From the NCBI GenBank assembly GCA_037893225.1, contig JAZGUH010000103.1:2170001-2234000 (forward strand): 64,000 nucleotides of DNA. Reading direction: 5' to 3'. Position 1 is the stretch's first letter; each line of letters opens with the position of its first letter. The position numbers and the translations under genes were made by a program. Below the pieces are notes generated by a model. That model saw nothing but the letters and a program-made list of their open reading frames with translations. It made no database searches and was not told the origin of the DNA. This document shows positions 1 through 10,758 of this stretch, piece by piece. Origin of the DNA: Hippasteria phrygiana. Lineage: Eukaryota; Echinodermata; Asteroidea; Valvatida; Goniasteridae.

Positions 1-3
1 TGA

Positions 4-237
4 CTGCTTAACGTTTGCCAAATTTTCAGATGAACGCCCCTCCTTTCCCTGTTCATAATTGAATGGTATATTGACCAAATCCAGTCATTTTTACACTGAT
101 GGGTAGCTTAGATTTAGCGCAACAATTTCAGACCATCACCAGCTTCACAGCGTTAGAACTCTTCGAGAAAATTCAAACCTCGCAACTAATTTCTTTCTGT
201 GAACTCTGTGTGCGTTCTCCCGTTTACTGCATTGTGG
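4..237. repeat. Class a monomer (representative)
   Basis: It is 234 bp long. It is recognised by GGTATATTG, CCAGTCATTTTTACACTG, TTAGATTTAGCG, AATTTCAGACC, and a CAACTAATTTC tail ending in TTGTGG. The TTTAG variant destroys the AGATCT palindrome present in most other classes. Class a and its relatives i, l, p and q occur in all four zones, so this is one of the oldest or most widely spread classes here. Confidence 0.9.
25..63. other. Conserved dyad with pyrimidine-rich loop (representative)
   Basis: ATGAAC (30-35) and GTTCAT (51-56) are perfect inverted repeats around a 15-base loop that is almost all C and T. TTCA (25-28) can pair with TGAA (60-63) beyond a small bulge. The element sits at the same place in almost every monomer and is among the least variable parts. 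It is broken in class f (GCTCAT) and in single copies near 3540 and 7514. A role as a protein site or extruded hairpin is inference. Confidence 0.65.
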
Positions 238-471
238 CTGCTTAACGTTTGCCAAATTTTCAGATGAACGCCCCTCCTTTCCCTGTTCATAATTGAATGG
301 GATATTGACCAAATCCAGTAATTTTCACACGTATGGGTAGCTTAGATCTAGCGCAACAATTTGAGACCATCGCCAGCTTCACAGCGTTAGAACTCTTCGA
401 GAAAATTCAAACCTCGCAACAAATTTCTTTCTGTTAACTCTGTGTGCGTTCTCCCGTTTAATGCATTGTGG
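238..471. repeat. Class b monomer (representative)
   Basis: It is 234 bp long and carries GTAATTTTCACACG, AGATCTAGCG, TTTGAGACC, and the tail CTGTTAACTC with TTTAATGCATTG. GTTAAC and ATGCAT are recognition sequences for HpaI and NsiI and occur once per 5-monomer unit in zone I. Composition by hand count is 57 C, 41 G and 10 CpG, so CpG observed/expected is about 1. Class m to the right shares the AATGCATT tail and looks like a relative. Confidence 0.9.
340..350. other. Palindrome TAGATCTA with BglII site (representative)
   Basis: The 8-bp palindrome TAGATCTA lies in the block following GGGTAGCT in classes b, c, e, f, g, h, j, k, m, n, o and T. Classes a, i, l, p and q (TTTAG) and d (ATATAG) lack it, so presence or absence alternates in a class-specific pattern along the array. 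Digestion should give one-, two- and few-monomer fragments. Confidence 0.7.
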
Positions 472-705
472 CTGCTTAACGTTTGCCAAATTTTCAGATG
501 AACGCCCCTCCTTTCCCTGTTCATAATTGAATGGGATATTGACCAAATCCAGCAATTTCCACACGTATGGGTAGCTTAGATCTAGCGCAACAATTTGAGA
601 CCATCGCCAGCTTCACAGCGTTAGAACTCTTCGAGAAAATTCAAACCTCGCAACTAATTTCGTTCTGTGAACTCTGTGTGCGTTCTCCCGTTTACTGCAT
701 TGTAA
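472..705. repeat. Class c monomer (representative)
   Basis: It is 234 bp long and is defined by CCAGCAATTTCCACACG, AGATCTAGCG, and CTAATTTCGTTCTGTG with a TTGTAA end. Class c or its tail occurs through zones I and II and in the transition part of zone III (for example 27595 and 29232), and is largely absent from zone IV apart from a tail at 42787-43020. Confidence 0.9.
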
Positions 706-939
706 CTGCTTAACGTTTGCCACATTTTCAGATGAACGCCCCTCCTTTCCCTGTTCATAATTGAATGGTATATTGACCAAATCAAGTAATTGTTACCCGT
801 ATGGGTAGCTTAGATATAGCACAACAATTTCAGACCATCGCCAGCTTCACAGCGTTAGAACTCTTTAAGAAAAATCAAACATCGCATCAAATTTCTTCCT
901 GTGAACTCTGTGTGCGTTCTTCCGTTTACTGCATTTTGA
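706..939. repeat. Class d monomer (representative)
   Basis: It is 234 bp long and is the most divergent class: CACATTTTCAG, AATCAAGTAATTGTTACCCG, AGATATAGCACAAC, CTCTTTAAGAAAAATC, ATCGCATCAAATTTCTTCC. The TTTAAG variant replaces the usual TTCGAG. Its last occurrence is 26425-26658, which marks the right edge of the left-hand repeat family. Confidence 0.9.
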
Positions 940-1172
940 CTGCTTAACGTTTGCCACATTTCCAGATGAACGCCCCTCCTTTCCCTGTTCATAATTGAAT
1001 GGGATATTGACCAAATCCAGTAAGTTTCACACGTATGGGTAGCTTAGATCTAGCGCAACAATTTGAGACCATCGCCAGCTTCATAGCGTGAGAACTCTTC
1101 GAGAAAATTCAAACCTCGCAACAAATTTTCCCCATGAACTCTGTGTGCGTTCTCCCGTTTACTGCATTGTGA
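940..1172. repeat. Class e monomer (representative, 233 bp)
   Basis: It is one base shorter than its neighbours, with CACATTTCCAG, CCAGTAAGTTTCACACG (GTAAGTTAC in several later copies), CATAGCGTGAGAAC, and CAAATTTTCCCCATG. The shortening lies in the variable tail. It occurs in all zones, for example at 30167, 44424, 50032 and 62887. Confidence 0.9.
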
Positions 1173-2341
1173 CTGCTTAACGTTTGCCAAATTTTCAGAT
1201 GAACGCCCCTCCTTTCCCTGTTCATAATTGAATGGTATATTGACCAAATCCAGTCATTTTTACACTGATGGGTAGCTTAGATTTAGCGCAACAATTTCAG
1301 ACCATCTCCAGCTTCACAGCGTTAGAACTCTTCGAGAAAATTCAAACCTCGCAACTAATTTCTTTCTGTGAACTCTGTGTGCGTTCTCCCGTTTACTGCA
1401 TTGTGGCTGCTTAACGTTTGCCAAATTTTCAGATGAACGCCCCTCCTTTCCCTGTTCATAATTGAATGGGATATTGACCAAATCCAGTAATTTTCACACG
1501 TATGGGTAGCTTAGATCTAGCGCAACAATTTGAGACCATCGCCAGCTTCACAGCGTTAGAACTCTTCGAGAAAATTCAAACCTCGCAACAAATTTCTTTC
1601 TGTTAACTCTGTGTGCGTTCTCCCGTTTAATGCATTGTGGCTGCTTAACGTTTGCCAAATTTTCAGATGAACGCCCCTCCTTTCCCTGTTCATAATTGAA
1701 TGGGATATTGACCAAATCCAGCAATTTCCACACGTATGGGTAGCTTAGATCTAGCGCAACAATTTGAGACCATCGCCAGCTTCACAGCGTTAGAACTCTT
1801 CGAGAAAATTCAAACCTCGCAACTAATTTCGTTCTGTGAACTCTGTGTGCGTTCTCCCGTTTACTGCATTGTAACTGCTTAACGTTTGCCACATTTTCAG
1901 ATGAACGCCCCTCCTTTCCCTGTTCATAATTGAATGGTATATTGACCAAATCAAGTAATTGTTACCCGTATGGGTAGCTTAGATATAGCACAACAATTTC
2001 AGACCATCGCCAGCTTCACAGCGTTAGAACTCTTTAAGAAAAATCAAACATCGCATCAAATTTCTTCCTGTGAACTCTGTGTGCGTTCTTCCGTTTACTG
2101 CATTGTGACTGCTTAACGTTTGCCACATTTCCAGATGAACGCCCCTCCTTTCCCTGTTCATAATTGAATGGGATATTGACCAAATCCAGTAAGTTTCACA
2201 CGTATGGGTAGCTTAGATCTAGCGCAACAATTTGAGACCATCGCCAGCTTCATAGCGTGAGAACTCTTCGAGAAAATTCAAACCTCGCAACAAATTTGTC
2301 CCATGAACTCTGTGTGCGTTCTCCCGTTTACTGCATTGTGA
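1173..2341. repeat. Complete 5-monomer unit, zone I copy 2
   Basis: It holds a-b-c-d-e in the same order and length (1169 bp) as 4-1172. Differences seen by eye are CATCTCCAG in place of CATCACCAG in class a, TTGTGAC for TTTTGAC at the end of d, and TTTGTCCC for TTTTCCCC in e. Confidence 0.92.
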
Positions 2342-3511
2342 CTGCTTAACGTTTGCCAAATTTTCAGATGAACGCCCCTCCTTTCCCTGTTCATAATTGA
2401 ATGGTATATTGACCAAATCCAGTCATTTTTACACTGATGGGTAGCTTAGATTTAGCGCAACAATTTCAGACCATCTCCAGCTTCACAGCGTTAGAACTCT
2501 TCGAGAAAATTCAAACCTCGCAACTAATTTCTTTCTGTGAACTCTGTGTGCGTTCTCCCGTTTACTGCATTGTGGCTGCTTAACGTTTGCCAAATTTTCA
2601 GATGAACGCCCCTCCTTTCCCTGTTCATAATTGAATGGGATATTGACCAAATCCAGTAATTTTCACACGTATGGGTAGCTTAGATCTAGCGCAACAATTT
2701 GAGACCATCGCCAGCTTCACAGCGTTAGAACTCTTCGAGAAAATTCAAACCTCGCAACAAATTTCTTTCTGTTAACTCTGTGTGCGTTCTCCCGTTTAAT
2801 GCATTGTGGCTGCTTAACGTTTGCCAAATTTTCAGATGAACGCCCCTCCTTTCCCTGTTCATAATTGAATGGGATATTGACCAAATCCAGCAATTTCCAC
2901 ACGTATGGGTAGCTTAGATCTAGCGCAACAATTTGAGACCATCGCCAGCTTCACAGCGTTAGAACTCTTCGAGAAAATTCAAACCTCGCAACTAATTTCG
3001 TTCTGTGAACTCTGTGTGCGTTCTCCCGTTTACTGCATTGTAACTGCTTAACGTTTGCCACATTTTCAGATGAACGCCCCTCCTTTCCCTGTTCATAATT
3101 GAATGGTATATTGACCAAATCAAGTAATTGTTACCCGTATGGGTAGCTTAGATATAGCACAACAATTTCAGACCATCGCCAGCTTCACAGCGTTAGAACT
3201 CTTTAAGAAAAATCAAACATCGCATCAAATTTCTTCCTGTGAACTCTGTGTGCGTTCTTCCGTTTACTGCATTGTGACTGCTTAACGTTTGCCACATTTC
3301 CAGATGAACGCCCCTCCTTTCCCTGTTCATAATTGAATGGGATATTGACCAAATCCAGTAAGTTTCACACGTATGGGTAGCTTAGATCTAGCGCAACAAT
3401 TTGAGACCATCGCCAGCTTCATAGCGTGAGAACTCTTCGAGAAAATTCAAACCTCGCAACAAATTTCTTTCTGTTAACTCTGTGTGCGTTCTCCCGTTTA
3501 ATGCATTGTGG
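2342..3511. repeat. Zone I unit ending in an e/b hybrid monomer
   Basis: Classes a, b, c and d are normal to 3277. The fifth monomer (3278-3511) starts as class e (CACATTTCCAG, GTAAGTTTC, CATAGCGTGAG) and ends as class b (CTGTTAAC, AATGCATTG). The switch lies in the shared stretch about 3429-3466. The next monomer is class c, so two monomers' worth of sequence is missing relative to the regular order. Confidence 0.9.
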
Positions 3512-4212
3512 CTGCTTAACGTTTGCCAAATTTTCAGAGGAACGTCCCTCCTTTCCCTGTTCATAATTGAATGGGATATTGACCAAATCCAGCAATTTCC
3601 ACACGTATGGGTAGCTTAGATCTAGCGCAACAATTTGAGACCATCGCCAGCTTCACAGCGTTAGAACTCTTCGAGAAAATTCAAACCTCGCAACTAATTT
3701 CGTTCTGTGAACTCTGTGTGCGTTCTCCCGTTTACTGCATTGTAACTGCTTAACGTTTGCCACATTTTCAGATGAACGCCCCTCCTTTCCCTGTTCATAA
3801 TTGAATGGTATATTGACCAAATCAAGTAATTGTTACCCGTATGGGTAGCTTAGATATAGCACAACAATTTCAGACCATCGCCAGCTTCACAGCGTTAGAA
3901 CTCTTTAAGAAAAATCAAACATCGCATCAAATTTCTTCCTGTGAACTCTGTGTGCGTTCTTCCGTTTACTGCATTGTGACTGCTTAACGTTTGCCACATT
4001 TCCAGATGAACGCCCCTCCTTTCCCTGTTCATAATTGAATGGGATATTGACCAAATCCAGTAAGTTTCACACGTATGGGTAGCTTAGATCTAGCGCAACA
4101 ATTTGAGACCATCGCCAGCTTCATAGCGTGAGAACTCTTCGAGAAAATTCAAACCTCGCAACAAATTTTCCCCATGAACTCTGTGTGCGTTCTCCCGTTT
4201 ACTGCATTGTGA
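3512..4212. repeat. Partial unit c-d-e following the hybrid
   Basis: Three monomers complete the unit begun by the e/b hybrid. The class c copy carries private changes near 3538-3546 (CAGAGGAACGTCCC) inside the otherwise conserved dyad block. Confidence 0.88.
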
Positions 4213-5381
4213 CTGCTTAACGTTTGCCAAATTTTCAGATGAACGCCCCTCCTTTCCCTGTTCATAATTGAATGGTATATTGACCAAATCCAGTCATTTT
4301 TACACTGATGGGTAGCTTAGATTTAGCGCAACAATTTCAGACCATCTCCAGCTTCACAGCGTTAGAACTCTTCGAGAAAATTCAAACCTCGCAACTAATT
4401 TCTTTCTGTGAACTCTGTGTGCGTTCTCCCGTTTACTGCATTGTGGCTGCTTAACGTTTGCCAAATTTTCAGATGAACGCCCCTCCTTTCCCTGTTCATA
4501 ATTGAATGGGATATTGACCAAATCCAGTAATTTTCACACGTATGGGTAGCTTAGATCTAGCGCAACAATTTGAGACCATCGCCAGCTTCACAGCGTTAGA
4601 ACTCTTCGAGAAAATTCAAACCTCGCAACAAATTTCTTTCTGTTAACTCTGTGTGCGTTCTCCCGTTTAATGCATTGTGGCTGCTTAACGTTTGCCAAAT
4701 TTTCAGATGAACGCCCCTCCTTTCCCTGTTCATAATTGAAAGGGATATTGACCAAATCCAGCAATTTCCACACGTATGGGTAGCTTAGATCTAGCGCAAC
4801 AATTTGAGACCATCGCCAGCTTCACAGCGTTAGAACTCTTCGAGAAAATTCAAACCTCGCAACTAATTTCGTTCTGTGAACTCTGTGTGCGTTCTCCCGT
4901 TTACTGCATTGTAACTGCTTAACGTTTGCCACATTTTCAGATGAACGCCCCTCCTTTCCCTGTTCATAATTGAATGGTATATTGACCAAATCAAGTAATT
5001 GTTACCCGTATGGGTAGCTTAGATATAGCACAACAATTTCAGACCATCGCCAGCTTCACAGCGTTAGAACTCTTTAAGAAAAATCAAACATCGCATCAAA
5101 TTTCTTCCTGTGAACTCTGTGTGCGTTCTTCCGTTTACTGCATTGTGACTGCTTAACGTTTGCCACATTTCCAGATGAACGCCCCTCCTTTCCCTGTTCA
5201 TAATTGAATGGGATATTGACCAAATCCAGTAAGTTACACACGTATGGGTAGCTTAGATCTAGCGTAACAATTTGAGACCATCGCCAGCTTCATAGCGTGA
5301 GAACTCTTCGAGAAAATTCAAACCTCGCAACACATTTTCCCCATGAACTCTGTGTGCGTTCTCCCGTGTACTGCATTGTGA
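4213..5381. repeat. Complete 5-monomer unit, zone I
   Basis: It is a-b-c-d-e, 1169 bp. The e copy has GTAAGTTAC and CACATTTTCCCC, variants shared with e copies in later units, and a private AGCGTAAC near 5262. Confidence 0.92.
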
Positions 5382-6784
5382 CTGCTTAACGTTTGCCAAA
5401 TTTTCAGATGAACGCCCCTCCTTTCCCTGTTCATAATTGAATGGTATATTGACCAAATCCAGTCATTTTTACACTGATGGGTAGCTTAGATTTAGCGCAA
5501 CAATTTCAGACCATCACCAGCTTCACAGCGTTAGAACTCTTCGAGAAAATTCAAACCTCGCAACTAATTTCTTTCTGTGAACTCTGTGTGCGTTCTCCCG
5601 TTTACTGCATTGTGGCTGCTTAACGTTTGCCAAATTTTCAGATGAACGCCCCTCCTTTCCCTGTTCATAATTGAATGGGATATTGACCAAATCCAGTAAT
5701 TTTCACACGTATGGGTAGCTTAGATCTAGCGCAACAATTTGAGACCATCGCCAGCTTCACAGCGTTAGAACTCTTCGAGAAAATTCAAACCTCGCAACAA
5801 ATTTCTTTCTGTTAACTCTGTGTGCGTTCTCCCGTTTAATGCATAGTGGCTGCTTAACGTTTGCCAAATTTTCAGATGAACGCCCCTCCTTTCCCTGTTC
5901 ATAATTGAATGGGATATTGACCAAATCCAGCAATTTCCACACGTATGGGTAGCTTAGATCTAGCGCAACAATTTGAGACCATCGCCAGCTTCACAGCGTT
6001 AGAACTCTTCGAGAAAATTCAAACCTCGCAACTAATTTCGTTCTGTGAACTCTGTGTGCGTTCTCCCGTTTACTGCATTGTAACTGCTTAACGTTTGCCA
6101 CATTTTCAGATGAACGCCCCTCCTTTCCCTGTTCATAATTGAATGGTATATTGACCAAATCAAGTAATTGTTACCCGTATGGGTAGCTTAGATATAGCAC
6201 AACAATTTCAGACCATCGCCAGCTTCACAGCGTTAGAACTCTTTAAGAAAAATCAAACATCGCATCAAATTTCTTCCTGTGAACTCTGTGTGCGTTCTTC
6301 CGTTTACTGCATTGTGACTGCTTAACGTTTGCCACATTTCCAGATGAACGCCCCTCCTTTCCCTGTTCATAATTGAATGGTATATTGACCAAATCCAGTC
6401 ATTTTTACACTGATGGGTAGCTTAGATTTAGCGCAACAATTTCAGACCATCACCAGCTTCACAGCGTTAGAACTCTTCGAGAAAATTCAAACCTCGCAAC
6501 TAATTTCTTTCTGTGAACTCTGTGTGCGTTCTCCCGTTTACTGCATTGTGGCTGCTTAACGTTTGCCAAATTTTCAGATGAACGCCCCTCCTTTCCCTGT
6601 TCATAATTGAATGGGATATTGACCAAATCCAGTAATTTTCACACGTATGGGTAGCTTAGATCTAGCGCAACAATTTGAGACCATCGCCAGCTTCATAGCG
6701 TGAGAACTCTTCGAGAAAATTCAAACCTCGCAACAAATTTTCCCCATGAACTCTGTGTGCGTTCTCCCGTTTACTGCATTGTGA
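5382..6784. repeat. Unit a-b-c-d followed by e/a and b/e hybrid monomers
   Basis: Monomers at 5382, 5616, 5850 and 6084 are a, b, c and d. The next (6318-6551) begins as class e and becomes class a after the conserved block ending GAATGG. The one after (6552-6784) begins as class b and becomes class e by CATAGCGTGAG. Order then resumes with class a. Two switch points close together suggest two exchanges or a patch of gene conversion. Confidence 0.88.
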
Positions 6785-7953
6785 CTGCTTAACGTTTGCC
6801 AAATTTTCAGATGAACGCCCCTCCTTTCCCTGTTCATAATTGAATGGTATATTGACCAAATCCAGTCATTTTTACACTGATGGGTAGCTTAGATTTAGCG
6901 CAACAATTTCAGACCATCACCAGCTTCACAGCGTTAGAACTCTTCGAGAAAATTCAAACCTCGCAACTAATTTCTTTCTGTGAACTCTGTGTGCGTTCTC
7001 CCGTTTACTGCATTGTGGCTGCTTAACGTTTGCCAAATTTTCAGATGAACGCCCCTCCTTTCCCTGTTCATAATTGAATGGGATATTGACCAAATCCAGT
7101 AATTTTCACACGTATGGGTAGCTTAGATCTAGCGCAACAATTTGAGACCATCGCCAGCTTCACAGCGTTAGAACTCTTCGAGAAAATTCAAACCTCGCAA
7201 CAAATTTCTTTCTGTTAACTCTGTGTGCGTTCTCCCGTTTAATGCATTGTGGCTGCTTAACGTTTGCCAAATTTTCAGATGAACGCCCCTCCTTTCCCTG
7301 TTCATAATTGAATGGGATATTGACCAAATCCAGCAATTTCCACACGTATGGGTAGCTTAGATCTAGCGCAACAATTTGAGACCATCGCCAGCTTCACAGC
7401 GTTAGAACTCTTCGAGAAAATTCAAACCTCGCAACTAATTTCGTTCTGTGAACTCTGTGTGCGTTCTCCCGTTTACTGCATTGTAACTGCTTAACGTTTG
7501 CCACATTTTCAGATGTACGCCCCTCCTTTCCCTGTTCATAATTGAATGGTATATTGACCAAATCAAGTAATTGTTACCCGTATGGGTAGCTTAGATATAG
7601 CACAACAATTTCAGACCATCGCCAGCTTCACAGCGTTAGAACTCTTTAAGAAAAATCAAACATCGCATCAAATTTCTTCCTGTGAACTCTGTGTGCGTTC
7701 TTCCGTTTACTGCATTGTGACTGCTTAACGTTTGCCACATTTCCAGATGAACGCCCCTCCTTTCCCTGTTCATAATTAAATGGGATATTGACCAAATCCA
7801 GTAAGTTTCACACGTATGGGTAGCTTAGATCTAGCGCAACAATTTGAGACCATCGCCAGCTTCATAGCGTGAGAACTCTTCGAGAAAATTCAAACCTCGC
7901 AACAAATTTTCCCCATGAACTCTGTGTGCGTTCTCCCGTTTACTGCATTGTGA
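6785..7953. repeat. Complete 5-monomer unit, zone I
   Basis: It is a-b-c-d-e, 1169 bp, with private substitutions ATGTACG near 7514 (class d) and AATTAAATGG near 7776 (class e). Confidence 0.92.
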
Positions 7954-9122
7954 CTGCTTAACGTTTGCCAAATTTTCAGATGAACGCCCCTCCTTTCCCT
8001 GTTCATAATTGAATGGTATATTGACCAAATCCAGTCATTTTTACACTGATGGGTAGCTTAGATTTAGCGCAACAATTTCAGACCATCACCAGCTTCACAG
8101 CGTTAGAACTCTTCGAGAAAATTCAAACCTCGCAACTAATTTCTTTCTGTGAACTCTGTGTGCGTTCTCCCGTTTACTGCATTGTGGCTGCTTAACGTTT
8201 GCCAAATTTTCAGATGAACGCCCCTCCTTTCCCTGTTCATAATTGAATGGGATATTGACCAAATCCAGTAATTTTCACACGTATGGGTAGCTTAGATCTA
8301 GCGCAACAATTTGAGACCATCGCCAGCTTCACAGCGTTAGAAATCTTCGAGAAAATTCAAACCTCGCAACAAATTTCTTTCTGTTAACTCTGTGTGCGTT
8401 CTCCCGTTTAATGCATTGTGGCTGCTTAACGTTTGCCAAATTTTCAGATGAACGCCCCTCCTTTCCCTGTTCATAATTGAATGGGATATTGACCAAATCC
8501 AGCAATTTCCACACGTATGGGTAGCTTAGATCTAGCGCAACAATTTGAGACCATCGCCAGCTTCACAGCGTTAGAACTCTTCGAGAAAATTCAAACCTCG
8601 CAACTAATTTCGTTCTGTGAACTCTGTGTGCGTTCTCCCGTTTACTGCATTGTAACTGCTTAACGTTTGCCACATTTTCAGATGAACGCCCCTCCTTTCC
8701 CTGTTCATAATTGAATGGTATATTGACCAAATCAAGTAATTGTTACCCGTATGGGTAGCTTAGATATAGCACAACAATTTCAGACCATCGCCAGCTTCAC
8801 AGCGTTAGAACTCTTTAAGAAAAATCAAACATCGCATCAAATTTCTTCCTGTGAACTCTGTGTGCGTTCTTCCGTTTACTGCATTGTGACTGCTTAACGT
8901 TTGCCACATTTCCAGATGAACGCCCCTCCTTTCCCTGTTCATAATTGAATGGGATATTGACCAAATCCAGTAAGTTACACACGTATGGGTAGCTTAGATC
9001 TAGCGCAACAATTTGAGACCATCGCCAGCTTCATAGCGTGAGAACTCTTCGAGAAAATTCAAACCTCGCAACACATTTTCCCCATGAACTCTGTGTGCGT
9101 TCTCCCGTTTACTGCATTGTGA
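7954..9122. repeat. Complete 5-monomer unit, zone I
   Basis: It is a-b-c-d-e, 1169 bp, with a private AGAAATCTTCG in class b near 8340. Class e carries GTAAGTTAC and CACATTTTCCCC. Confidence 0.92.
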
Positions 9123-10291
9123 CTGCTTAACGTTTGCCAAATTTTCAGATGAACGCCCCTCCTTTCCCTGTTCATAATTGAATGGTATATTGACCAAATC
9201 CAGTCATTTTTACACTGATGGGTAGCTTAGATTTAGCGCAACAATTTCAGACCATCACCAGCTTCACAGCGTTAGAACTCTTCGAGAAAATTCAAACCTC
9301 GCAACTAATTTCTTTCTGTGAACTCTGTGTGCGTTCTCCCGTTTACTGCATTGTGGCTGCTTAACGTTTGCCAAATTTTCAGATGAACGCCCCTCCTTTC
9401 CCTGTTCATAATTGAATGGGATATTGACCAAATCCAGTAATTTTCACACGTATGGGTAGCTTAGATCTAGCGCAACAATTTGAGACCATCGCCAGCTTCA
9501 CAGCGTTAGAACTCTTCGAGAAAATTCAAACCTCGCAACAAATTTCTTTCTGTTAACTCTGTGTGCGTTCTCCCGTTTAATGCATTGTGGCTGCTTAACG
9601 TTTGCCAAATTTTCAGATGAACGCCCCTCCTTTCCCTGTTCATAATTGAATGGAATATTGACCAAATCCAGCAATTTCCACACGTATGGGTAGCTTAGAT
9701 CTAGCGCAACAATTTGAGACCATCGCCAGCTTCACAGCGTTAGAACTCTTCGAGAAAATTCAAACCTCGCAACTAATTTCGTTCTGTGAACTCTGTGTGC
9801 GTTCTCCCGTTTACTGCATTGTAACTGCTTAACGTTTGCCACATTTTCAGATGAACGCCCCTCCTTTCCCTGTTCATAATTGAATGGTATATTGACCAAA
9901 TCAAGTAATTGTTACCCGTATGGGTAGCTTAGATATAGCACAACAATTTTAGACCATCGCCAGCTTCACAGCGTTAGAACTCTTTAAGAAAAATCAAACA
10001 TCGCATCAAATTTCTTCCTGTGAACTCTGTGTGCGTTCTTCCGTTTACTGCATTGTGACTGCTTAACGTTTGCCACATTTCCAGATGAACGCCCCTCCTT
10101 TCCCTGTTCATAATTGAATGGGATATTGACCAAATCCAGTAAGTTACACACGTATGGGTAGCTTAGATCTAGCGCAACAATTTGAGACCATCGCCAGCTT
10201 CATAGCGTGAGAACTCTTCGAGAAAATTCAAACCTCGCAACACATTTTCCCTATGAACTCTGTGTGCGTTCTCCCGTTTACTGCATTGTGA
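9123..10291. repeat. Complete 5-monomer unit, zone I
   Basis: It is a-b-c-d-e, 1169 bp. Class c has GAATGGAATATTG, a variant shared with class c copies near 11286 and 16430, and class e has TTCCCTATG. Confidence 0.92.
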
Positions 10292-10758
10292 CTGCTTAAC
10301 GTTTGCCAAATTTTCAGATGAACGCCCCTCCTTTCCCTGTTCATAATTGAATGGTATATTGACCAAATCAAGTAATTGTTACCCGTATGGGTAGCTTAGA
10401 TATAGCACAACAATTTCAGACCATCGCCAGCTTCACAGCGTTAGAACTCTTTAAGAAAAATCAAACATCGCATCAAATTTCTTCCTGTGAACTCTGTGTG
10501 CGTTCTTCCGTTTACTGCATTGTGACTGCTTAACGTTTGCCACATTTCCAGATGAACGCCCCTCCTTTCCCTGTTCATAATTGAATGGGATATTGACCAA
10601 ATCCAGTAAGTTACACACGTATGGGTAGCTTAGATCTAGCGCAACAATTTGAGACCATCGCCAGCTTCATAGCGTGAGAACTCTTCGAGAAAATTCAAAC
10701 CTCGCAACACATTTTCCCCATGAACTCTGTGTGCGTTCTCCCGTTTACTGCATTGTGA
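10292..10758. repeat. a/d hybrid monomer followed by class e
   Basis: The first monomer (10292-10525) starts like class a (CAAATTTTCAG) but is class d from AATCAAGTAATTG onward. The classes share sequence between about 10310 and 10366, so the switch lies there. Three monomers (rest of a, b, c) are skipped. This monomer also starts the 22-monomer segment that is duplicated downstream. Confidence 0.88.

Noticed and set aside
60..75. TATA-like GGTATATTG in a-like and d classes as a promoter
   Set aside because: It is AT-rich sequence with GGGATATTG as the alternative in other classes. No initiator, start site or downstream transcript feature supports it.
140..230. CENP-B box (NTTCGNNNNANNCGGGN)
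   Set aside because: The nearest plus-strand match (CTTCGAGAAAATTCAA) has TTCG and the A but TCAA in place of CGGG (5 of 9 core bases). On the minus strand CCCGTTTACTGCATT gives 6 of 9. Neither is a convincing box, and classes with TTCCG lose part of the second.
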